Origin: Phycisphaerales bacterium
GTDB taxonomy: Bacteria; Planctomycetota; Phycisphaerae; Phycisphaerales; UBA1924
Direction of reading: 5' to 3'
NCBI GenBank assembly: GCA_029212425.1
Contig: JARGNC010000161.1
Span: 1-5,329 of the forward strand
Length of the DNA stretch: 5,329 nucleotides
Every line of letters starts with the position of its first letter. Position 1 is the stretch's first letter. Below, in pieces: positions 1 through 5,329 of the stretch. Made by a program: the position numbers and the translations under genes. The notes beneath the pieces were generated by a model that had not been told where the DNA came from, did no database searches, and worked only from the letters and a program-made list of their open reading frames with translations.

Positions 1-1362
1 GCGTTGGCGAGAGATGCGCGCGTACTCAAGCACATTCTCGACGATCCCTGTCAAACGATCGGACTCGCGCTTGAGTGTATTGAGGTAGTCCTTGCGGACT
101 GTTTCATCCGTCACCATCCCATCAGCGAGCATCTGCGAATACAAACGGAAGGTGGTCAAGGGCGTGCGGAGTTCGTGCGTGACCGCACCAACGAAACGAC
201 CGCGACGAGCGGACAGATTCAGCACAGTTCGCAAGACCAATCCAACCGCGATCATCGCACCAACAACCGCGACCCAAGTGATCAGCATTGCGAACTTCAC
301 CGGCGACAATCGATCAACCGCCGTGACATTCATGCTCCCTGGGATGAAGGACACAGGAACCGTCGCGAGACGGTACGCTTGGTCACCTCGCGCAGCTCGT
401 TCATCGAGGATCGGTTCGAGGACGGATCGCGGAAGCAGATCGTCGATCGATTCGATCAACTCCGATGACATGGTTTCCCAATCGAGCCACACACCTTGGA
501 CGACAGGACCGCTCGGTTGATTGATCGTCCGGAGCAGCACAAGTTGCTGTGAACCGCTGGGTTCAACAATCCATCTGGGCTCAATAGCGCCGATGAGATT
601 CCCTTGCTCGATCTTGCTGTCTTGGTCTGCTGAAGATCGGTCTGACATTTCCGCGGCTACAGAGGATGCACGAAGCTCTAGTGATTCTTCAGCGAAATCA
701 GATTTGGACCAGCGCTGCCCCTGATCAGAGTCGACTTCATTTTCCGAAGCGCGCTTGAGGGCGCGGTTCTGCTGCGCGAGGTTTGCGATTTGTTGACGCG
801 CCGCATAGTCCGCTTGCGGCTCAGGTTCGATTGATGACGACACAACATTGCTGGAAAGAGCGGCGGATTCAGGCTGTGCAGCGTTTGCTCCGCTGAAATC
901 ATCCGATTCCTCAACGCTACTCGCGGGATCAGTGTCTTGATACGCCCTCGGATTCTGCGTGCTCATCGCGATCTCTTGGACTCTGGTGTCGGAGCCTTCA
1001 GTCGATCCGGTTTGCTCATTGATCTCAAAGAACCCAAGGTTGTACGAACCAAGATCCGTGCCGGTGCGACGATGGTCCTCCGGCACCCCAGGAAAGTGAT
1101 CCGACACGCTCGAACTGTCCTTGATCGCAGAACGATAGTCTTCGATTGGCCGCGCCGCTTCGAGCGCGATCATCGGCGCGAGACGAGAATCCATGCGCCA
1201 GAGCGCAAGACGGATCAGTTCTTGGCGCTGGTTCATCGCACGCGATTCAGCGTTGCGTTCTTCGAGCGAGTGGACGGTGTAGCTCGCCCATCCAAGTGCC
1301 GCGATGACCAGAACCACTCCGGACCAGAACGCCCACCACAGTTTGCTGCGGCTTTGATTCAT
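1..1362 (-). CDS. Sensor histidine kinase, planctomycete-type, 3' end missing
   Basis: The frame is open for 454 codons from the ATG at 1362 and runs off the window, so the ATP-binding (HATPase) domain is not visible. Seen in order: a membrane helix at about residues 9-28; a segment 50-77 containing RLALWRMDS and EAARPIEDYR; a long Ser/Glu/Gln/Asp-rich stretch about 78-254, probably largely disordered, with a short helix-prone part near 185-207; a better-conserved segment 255-345 with LVLLRTI and VVQGVWLDW; a second membrane helix about 355-377; then, after only some 17 residues and no room for a HAMP domain, the HisKA H-box THELRTPLT with phospho-acceptor His396, followed by the second HisKA helix to residue 454. 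The membrane topology places about 325 residues outside the cytoplasm as the sensor part. The start overlaps the regulator's stop codon as ATGA, with GGGGGT (1369-1374) six bases upstream, suggesting translational coupling. The expected role is to phosphorylate the regulator encoded just upstream. The signal sensed is unknown. Confidence 0.93.
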   Translation of the reverse strand, partial: MNQSRSKLWWAFWSGVVLVIAALGWASYTVHSLEERNAESRAMNQRQELIRLALWRMDSRLAPMIALEAARPIEDYRSAIKDSSSVSDHFPGVPEDHRRTGTDLGSYNLGFFEINEQTGSTEGSDTRVQEIAMSTQNPRAYQDTDPASSVEESDDFSGANAAQPESAALSSNVVSSSIEPEPQADYAARQQIANLAQQNRALKRASENEVDSDQGQRWSKSDFAEESLELRASSVAAEMSDRSSADQDSKIEQGNLIGAIEPRWIVEPSGSQQLVLLRTINQPSGPVVQGVWLDWETMSSELIESIDDLLPRSVLEPILDERAARGDQAYRLATVPVSFIPGSMNVTAVDRLSPVKFAMLITWVAVVGAMIAVGLVLRTVLNLSARRGRFVGAVTHELRTPLTTFRLYSQMLADGMVTDETVRKDYLNTLKRESDRLTGIVENVLEYARISRQR

Positions 1363-2075
1363 CCCTTGACCCCCGGCTCATCAGGCGTCGCGAGCATGTA
1401 CCCCGTCCCTCGCACCGTTTTGATGACCTGCGGATTGGTTGGTTCATCGTCGAGCGACTCGCGGATGCGCGCGATCGCCATGTCCACTGTCCGCGTGTGC
1501 GTCCCGCGTGGGTCAAGACCCCAGACCTTCTGCAGCAGTTCGTCGCGTGAGACCGCTCGACCAGGATTGGCCGCGAGGAATCCGATGACCTCCGCTTCGC
1601 GTTCGGTGAGTGTTCTCCGAGTCCCATTTTCAAGCACGGCTTCGCGCCGCTCGAAATCGATCTGCCGTCCCGCGATCGTCAAACTCTTGCGCTGCGACGG
1701 TCGCGCGGGAACCCTGCGGAACACCGCTTCGATCCGCGCAATCAGTTCATCGAGCGAGAATGGCTTGACGATGTAGTCGTCCGCGCCGAGCTTGAGCCCG
1801 CTGATGCGGTCGGTCTCTTCGCCGCGAGCGGTCAGGAAGATTACAGGGACATCAGGCTTGGGTTTGCGGAGTTCTTTGAGCACCGCGAGCCCGTCCATTT
1901 TGGGCATCATAATGTCCAGCAGCACCAGATCCGCTTCGACACTCAGGCAGAGCTTGAGCCCTTGCTCGCCGTCGCTTGCTTCGTGGACGGTGTATCCAGA
2001 ATAGGACAACGCGTCGACCAAGCCGCGCCGGATCGAAGCATCATCTTCCACAACAACAAGAACACCTTGAGACAA
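1359..2075 (-). CDS. OmpR/PhoB-family response regulator, TTG start
   Basis: This is a complete 238-residue two-domain transcription regulator, the normal length for the family. The receiver domain spans about residues 4-118: acidic pocket E10-D11-D12, phospho-acceptor Asp54 in LLDIMMPKMDG, Thr82 in FLTARG, and Lys104 in DDYIVKPF. A linker leads to a winged-helix DNA-binding domain at about 137-232, with the TLTEREAEVIGFLAANPGR helix, the VDMAIARIRESL recognition-helix region and the closing VRGTGYML wing. All residues needed for phosphorylation are present, so it should be switchable. The start is TTG: it places the first beta strand directly after the N-terminus as usual, and an AAAGGA ribosome binding site lies seven bases upstream. 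No ATG fits better. It begins 23 bases after the DUF4139 gene and its stop overlaps the kinase start, so it is almost certainly co-transcribed with both. Its DNA targets cannot be read from the window; autoregulation of the locus is a plausible guess. Confidence 0.97.
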   Translation of the reverse strand: MSQGVLVVVEDDASIRRGLVDALSYSGYTVHEASDGEQGLKLCLSVEADLVLLDIMMPKMDGLAVLKELRKPKPDVPVIFLTARGEETDRISGLKLGADDYIVKPFSLDELIARIEAVFRRVPARPSQRKSLTIAGRQIDFERREAVLENGTRRTLTEREAEVIGFLAANPGRAVSRDELLQKVWGLDPRGTHTRTVDMAIARIRESLDDEPTNPQVIKTVRGTGYMLATPDEPGVKG

Positions 2076-2082
2076 ACCTGAA

Positions 2083-2088
2083 TCCTTT
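2083..2088 (-). promoter_or_regulatory. Ribosome binding site of the response regulator gene
   Basis: On the minus strand AAAGGA lies seven bases before the TTG at 2075. It lies within the 23-base gap after the DUF4139 stop codon and is the main support for choosing the TTG start. There is no room for a separate promoter within this gap itself. Confidence 0.75.
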
Positions 2089-2098
2089 CAGCCGCACT

Positions 2099-3613
2099 TT
2101 ACCATGAATAACGGACGGTGTAGGTGACGATTTCTTCTTCATCGACATCCAGCGTGACCGGGATATGCATCGTGCGTGAATCGAGCATCTCGTGGTCGTG
2201 GGAAAGCTTCTGGATGTCCGCGTTGCTCCAGCGGTACAGGCGTTCTTGGACCACCACATCGACGGGCGTGTCCTTACGGTTGCGGAGCTTGACCTCGATG
2301 GTCTCGACGAGCCAGTCTTTCCCACGCTCGAAGCTGACCTGCCTGCGTTCGCCTACGACATCGAACGCGTTGCCGAGCTTGATCATGATTTCTTCTTCGC
2401 GAGCGGTGTGGTCGATGACATGCTCGCCGATAAACTCGTACGCGCCGTCCGCTTCGTCGAGTTGATTGACGCGGATGCGACCTGATGGCATCGGGATCCC
2501 AAGCCCATTGTCCTCGCTGTTGTCAAAGCTTAGGTAGACCTCGACCTTTGAGTTTGATTGCACCCCCCAGTTCTGGTCCACCATCGCGTTGTTCCCTGTC
2601 CAGCGAGCTTGCGCCGTCCCGTCGTACATCAGGATCTTCTTCGCTGGGACATCGTTGACCGCTTCGAACAGTTCGATCTGTTTGGTCGAGCGATCGGGGA
2701 TCGTGGTTGGCCGTCCGAGTGTGTAGAGGTGGTATTCGAAGAATGATTTTTCTTCGAAGCCCGCTTGTCCCGCTTTGCTCACCATCCCGTCCATCATCGC
2801 GAGCTCGCGTCGACCATACTGATTCTGCGGCTGAGCTCTATTCACATCACCCGCGACGAGCTTGAGCTTCGCGTTCTCGTAGGTCCCGCCCGATTGGTTC
2901 AGGATCGAAACCCACGCGCCGATATCAACTGTTCCGGAGTTCGCGTCATCCCCCTCGGCGTAGATCAGGTTGTAGTCCGCCCACCAGGTGATGCCGGTGG
3001 TTTGGTAGGACACGCGCGTCTCGTGCTCCCCACCCTGCGCCGCATCCACGGCCCACATCAATGTCGGCTTGGTCACCAGTGATTCATCAAGCGATGGGAA
3101 AACAACACCGTGGTATCCTTGCTGGTATTGCACGCGTCCATCATCCCCTTGCAGCAGCATCCCTCCGCCCGCGGTGGACATAAGGGTCATCTCTTGTCCG
3201 CCGTAGATGATCTTCTGATCGATGTACCGTTCGAGCATCCGGTCCATCGAGAGCAGGTCGAAGCGGTAGTCTTGTTCGAGCACGCTGGTCCCATCGGGAT
3301 CGGTGAGTGATGAGAACTGAACGGTGGTTGGATCGAGCAGAGCCGCGACATCGGTGAACTTGAGCTCGCTGTACCCCTGCTCGATGTCCAGTGTGCGATC
3401 CTGACGGATGACCGCGTATCCCGGGATCTGGTTGTACATGTTGTATCCATACCCATAGTTCTGGGACTGACCTGGCACTGGTCGGTACCACTCAGCGGGG
3501 ATCGCACCAGGGGTTGCGGTGGAGTAGATCGTCAGCGCGGTGTCATCGCTGATCGCGAGTCCGCTGATGCCGGTAAGAACTGCGGTTATGGTGAGTGCTT
3601 TGACTGTGTTCAT
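2099..3613 (-). CDS. Secreted DUF4139 (COG5316-type) protein
   Basis: This is a complete protein of 504 residues, no known enzymatic activity. I chose the ATG at 3613 rather than the in-frame ATG at 3706 because it has AAGGAG seven bases upstream and opens directly into a signal-peptide-like segment (residues 1-22, MNTVKALTITAVLTGISGLA, no lipobox Cys); it is therefore probably exported to the periplasm or beyond. Residues 26-38 carry the family's LTIYST..PGAIP opening, followed by an Asn/Gln/Tyr/Gly-rich patch at about 49-66. Family-like blocks follow: LDPTTVQFSSLTDPDG, then from about residue 203 the DUF4139 core with TTGITWWADYN, GAWVSILNQSGG, KSFFEYHLYTLGRPTT, the PMPSGRIRVNQLD block, NAFDVVGERR and a C-terminal TYTVRYSW ending. 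The predicted fold is beta-rich. The family is described only as predicted secreted proteins. The gene is flanked by a VWA protein gene and a two-component pair, so an envelope role is likely but unproven. Confidence 0.92.
   Translation of the reverse strand: MNTVKALTITAVLTGISGLAISDDTALTIYSTATPGAIPAEWYRPVPGQSQNYGYGYNMYNQIPGYAVIRQDRTLDIEQGYSELKFTDVAALLDPTTVQFSSLTDPDGTSVLEQDYRFDLLSMDRMLERYIDQKIIYGGQEMTLMSTAGGGMLLQGDDGRVQYQQGYHGVVFPSLDESLVTKPTLMWAVDAAQGGEHETRVSYQTTGITWWADYNLIYAEGDDANSGTVDIGAWVSILNQSGGTYENAKLKLVAGDVNRAQPQNQYGRRELAMMDGMVSKAGQAGFEEKSFFEYHLYTLGRPTTIPDRSTKQIELFEAVNDVPAKKILMYDGTAQARWTGNNAMVDQNWGVQSNSKVEVYLSFDNSEDNGLGIPMPSGRIRVNQLDEADGAYEFIGEHVIDHTAREEEIMIKLGNAFDVVGERRQVSFERGKDWLVETIEVKLRNRKDTPVDVVVQERLYRWSNADIQKLSHDHEMLDSRTMHIPVTLDVDEEEIVTYTVRYSW
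2735..2758. repeat. Perfect 9-base inverted repeat inside the DUF4139 gene
   Basis: TTCGAAGAA and TTCTTCGAA are exact reverse complements separated by six bases. The repeat lies wholly within codons for FEEKSFFE, where Phe TTC and Glu GAA codons are each other's reverse complement, so coding may explain it. It could form an RNA hairpin in the mRNA or resemble an operator-like palindrome; no function is shown. Confidence 0.6.
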
Positions 3614-3620
3614 CGCGTCG

Positions 3621-3626
3621 CTCCTT
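3621..3626 (-). promoter_or_regulatory. Ribosome binding site of the DUF4139 gene
   Basis: AAGGAG on the minus strand sits seven bases before the ATG at 3613. It fixes that start over the in-frame ATG 93 bases further upstream, which would put 31 non-signal-like residues in front of the signal peptide and place the intergenic hairpin just upstream of the coding frame. Confidence 0.85.
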
Positions 3627-3638
3627 AGGTCTTGTTTA

Positions 3639-3652
3639 GGTTGCGTGCAACC
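3639..3652 (-). repeat. Short dyad in the leader of the DUF4139 gene
   Basis: On the minus strand GGTTGC and GCAACC are exact reverse complements around two bases; as RNA it would form a five-pair stem with a CACG loop. It lies 12 bases upstream of the ribosome binding site. It could be a small leader hairpin or a protein-binding dyad; it is short enough to be chance. Confidence 0.4.
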
Positions 3653-3670
3653 CTTCCTTGAGTATACAAA

Positions 3671-3700
3671 CCCCGACACCCGGGCTACCGGGTATCGGAG
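3671..3700 (-). terminator. GC-rich hairpin after the VWA gene, probable terminator or attenuator
   Basis: As minus-strand RNA this forms 13 continuous pairs (11 Watson-Crick and two G-U) closed by a UAGC loop, beginning 15 bases after the VWA stop codon. On the plus strand the two G-U pairs become C-A mismatches, so the structure favours the minus-strand transcript, matching the gene direction. The bases after the stem read UUUGUAUACUC, a weak U-tract, so it may be a leaky terminator, an attenuator that lowers expression of the downstream genes, or a 3'-end stabiliser of the VWA message. Confidence 0.6.
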
Positions 3701-3712
3701 ATTCATTCCGAT
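3694..3712 (-). other. Competing weaker hairpin overlapping the terminator-like stem
   Basis: Minus-strand AUCGGA pairs perfectly with UCCGAU across a seven-base loop. The UCCGAU arm is also the outer 5' arm of the 3671-3700 hairpin, so the two structures exclude each other. Its first arm starts two bases after the VWA stop codon, where a terminating ribosome would cover it. It is weaker than the main hairpin and its role is inferred only. Confidence 0.35.
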
Positions 3713-3714
3713 CT

Positions 3715-5329
3715 TTACTTGGGATTCTGTACGAGGATCCGTTTACCATGGTTCATCAGTTCGACTTCACCACGATTGGCGATGATCCACTGGCGCCCTT
3801 GATTCGTCAAATCATCAACCAGCGACCAGTATTCATCGGTCGCAAACGCAATCGTTTGATCGACCGCTTGCTCGATGCTTTCCGAAACCGAACCATCAAC
3901 CCATCGGCCGTTCTTCCTGTAGAGCGTCGAACCCGATCCGCGCTGAACCGTCGTGATCTCGATCCGGTTCATCTCCGCGTCGTAGTACGCGTTCGATTTT
4001 TTCATACCTGACGATTGCACCGTTGAACTAGCAGGTACTGTGAGAACCAAATCTGACACTCGGCTGTCCTTGCGATTGAGTGACTGAGACACCCCAGCAC
4101 TCCCTGATCGCGACGCGGTTTGTGATTCCATCTGACTCCACGCTTGCGTGGTCATGTCCGATTCACCAAACTCGTTCTCGCGGACAAGCTCGTTGATGCT
4201 CATATCCTCGCTCGCAAGGAACGCGGTGTACTCGGTCATGACGCCGTGCTCTAAGGAGAGCTTGGTGATCTCCTCAACAAGCTCGTCGTTTGGTTTCGAT
4301 CCATCCGCGGTTGAAATCCGGATCTGATCGATCAGCGAATCGATCCGCTGCTGTGCCCACAATCGTGGGATGAAACCATAGCGAGCTGAGGTTTCCTGCA
4401 TACTCGCATGCGTCCCGATGACAACCTGCTGATCGTTGTGAGTTCCTGTGAGCCGCATCCACATTGCCATCTTGCTTGGGTTCTCGTATTTCCCAAGGAT
4501 CACCACGCGAGAACCTGTGTAGAGGTCGCCCAGTCCACCATCCTCGATGCTGTGGACGCGTGATTGGTTGATCTGCTCCATCATTTCTTTGGTCATGCCA
4601 GTGCCACAGAACCCACCGACCCCCCCGTAGAACGCTGTGTCGAGCAGGACCGGCCCATTGAGTTGATCGAACACTCGGCCAACCTTCATCTCGACATCCT
4701 CACCCGGAAGCACATAGGTTGGCTCGGCGCTTGTCTGCTGCGCGATCGCGTCGAGCAGCGGCGCGTTGACATCCAGTCCAACGCCAAAAGTGAACACGCG
4801 GCGATCTGATGCGTTGTTCTTCGCCGCTGCGTCGCGGATCTCGACTTCGCCCGTCTTGCCTTCGGTTGCAAGTCCATCGGTCATGAACAGCACCAAAGGC
4901 AACATCCCCTCGTCGCTTGGTTGGGTGAGTGCTTCGATCAGCGCATCGTGCAGGTTCGTCCCGCCACCGGAGTGGATGCGATCGATGTACCCAACGACCT
5001 GTTTGCGCGAGTCCTTGGTGATCACCACCGAGCTGTCCGCGTATGAGCGCACATCACTGCTGTAGTCCACGATGCTGATCCGCTCACCATTCCGCATCCC
5101 ATACACCACCTGCTTCGCGGCTTCCTTCGCTTGCTCAAGCTTCTCGCCTCGCATCGACCCTGACCGATCAATCACAATGGTCACATCGCGGAGCATCGGG
5201 TCCCCATCGCTATCCGCAGAATCTGGAGCATCCGCGACGAACATGAAGTACCCGCTCGTATCATCCGTCGGATACATCAGCACAGTCGGCTCATCGGTCG
5301 CCGCAGATGTCGCGGCGTACAACACAAAC
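3715..5329 (-). CDS. VIT/VWA-domain secreted protein, 5' end missing
   Basis: The frame is open to the window edge, and at least 537 C-terminal residues are visible; positions here count from the GTG at 5325, which is probably an internal Val rather than the start. The opening residues up to about 34, with a GYFMFVADAP strand, look like the segment that joins an N-terminal VIT domain (off-window) to the VWA domain. The VWA domain spans about 47-225 with a complete metal-ion-dependent adhesion site: Asp53-x-Ser55-x-Ser57, Thr123 in GGGTNLHDAL, and Asp150 in FMTDG. Downstream are blocks typical of inter-alpha-trypsin-inhibitor-like bacterial proteins: RLWAQQRIDSL (320-330) and LEHGVMTEYTAFLA (357-370). 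A Ser-rich linker (about 397-424) leads to a C-terminal part with TLYRKNGRWVDG (466-477) and the end LVQNPK. No sortase signal, lipobox or C-terminal membrane helix is seen, so it is probably secreted or periplasmic and binds a protein partner through the metal site. The partner is unknown. Confidence 0.9.
   Translation of the reverse strand, partial: FVLYAATSAATDEPTVLMYPTDDTSGYFMFVADAPDSADSDGDPMLRDVTIVIDRSGSMRGEKLEQAKEAAKQVVYGMRNGERISIVDYSSDVRSYADSSVVITKDSRKQVVGYIDRIHSGGGTNLHDALIEALTQPSDEGMLPLVLFMTDGLATEGKTGEVEIRDAAAKNNASDRRVFTFGVGLDVNAPLLDAIAQQTSAEPTYVLPGEDVEMKVGRVFDQLNGPVLLDTAFYGGVGGFCGTGMTKEMMEQINQSRVHSIEDGGLGDLYTGSRVVILGKYENPSKMAMWMRLTGTHNDQQVVIGTHASMQETSARYGFIPRLWAQQRIDSLIDQIRISTADGSKPNDELVEEITKLSLEHGVMTEYTAFLASEDMSINELVRENEFGESDMTTQAWSQMESQTASRSGSAGVSQSLNRKDSRVSDLVLTVPASSTVQSSGMKKSNAYYDAEMNRIEITTVQRGSGSTLYRKNGRWVDGSVSESIEQAVDQTIAFATDEYWSLVDDLTNQGRQWIIANRGEVELMNHGKRILVQNPK

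Noticed and set aside
4..520. Overlapping plus-strand open frames of about 140-154 codons at the window start
   Set aside because: They lie opposite the kinase's second membrane helix and HisKA domain, whose minus-strand translation is clearly a real protein. The plus-strand products are Arg/Asp/His-rich with no recognisable domain.
678..914. 78-codon minus-strand frame inside the kinase
   Set aside because: It is in a different frame from the kinase, which stays open through this whole stretch; the small product is a shadow with no features.
1471..1482. GCGATCGC octamer, also near 4741-4750, as a HIP1-like repeat
   Set aside because: Only two copies were noticed, both inside coding sequence rich in GATCG words. 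That is not enough to claim an over-represented element.
937..1776. 279-codon plus-strand open frame
   Set aside because: It runs antisense across the kinase start and most of the response regulator. The product is Arg/Ser-rich with no domain, while the minus strand encodes unmistakable families here.
3661..3689. Promoter with a TATACT -10-like box (3661-3666) upstream of the DUF4139 gene
   Set aside because: The -10-like box is reasonable but no -35-like sequence occurs at 16-18 bases; that position falls in the GC-rich hairpin. The evidence is too weak to list as a promoter.
3614..3706. Longer DUF4139 start at the ATG at 3706
   Set aside because: It would add 31 residues in front of a good signal peptide. 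The ATG at 3613 has a strong, well-spaced ribosome binding site.
3715..3760. Sortase (LPXTG-like) signal at the C-terminus of the VWA protein, by analogy with proteobacterial sortase targets
   Set aside because: The C-terminus ends in RILVQNPK with no LPXTG-type motif, no hydrophobic helix and no basic tail.
5323..5325. GTG as the true start of the VWA protein
   Set aside because: The frame continues upstream to the window edge, the residues after it are not a signal peptide, and the following strand looks like the junction from a preceding VIT domain.

Overview
The window is densely coding, and every supportable gene lies on the minus strand, so transcription runs from high to low coordinates. 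Four genes follow one another: (i) the C-terminal part of a secreted VIT/von Willebrand A (VWA)-type protein, cut at its 5' end by the window edge; (ii) a complete secreted DUF4139/COG5316-type protein; (iii) a complete OmpR/PhoB-type response regulator; (iv) a sensor histidine kinase, cut at its 3' end by the window edge just after the HisKA domain. The long open frames on the plus strand are shadows of these genes.

The likely host is a planctomycete (Planctomycetota), possibly of the Phycisphaerae side. The evidence is the kinase: its periplasmic segments around an LALWRMDS motif and a VQGVWLDW motif, and its second membrane helix running almost directly into the H-box, match a sensor type I associate with planctomycetes. 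VIT/VWA proteins are also abundant in that phylum. The base composition looks moderately GC-rich by eye. This assignment is by recognition only and no search was run.

Layout: 5329-3715 VWA protein; 3714-3614 a 101-base spacer with a strong GC-rich hairpin, a weaker competing hairpin, a small dyad and the ribosome binding site of the next gene; 3613-2099 DUF4139 protein; 23-base gap with a ribosome binding site; 2075-1359 response regulator with a TTG start; a 4-base ATGA overlap; 1362-1 histidine kinase. The last three genes are packed tightly enough to be one transcription unit. Whether the VWA gene belongs to the same unit depends on how much read-through the 3671-3700 hairpin allows.

Working picture (inference): two exported proteins, one with an intact metal-binding adhesion-type VWA domain, are encoded with a two-component pair whose sensor has an unusually large, low-complexity extracytoplasmic part. 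The pair may sense an envelope or surface state and control this locus. I know of no established function for a VWA/DUF4139/two-component set in this arrangement. No RNA genes, mobile elements, CRISPR arrays or integration sites were seen.
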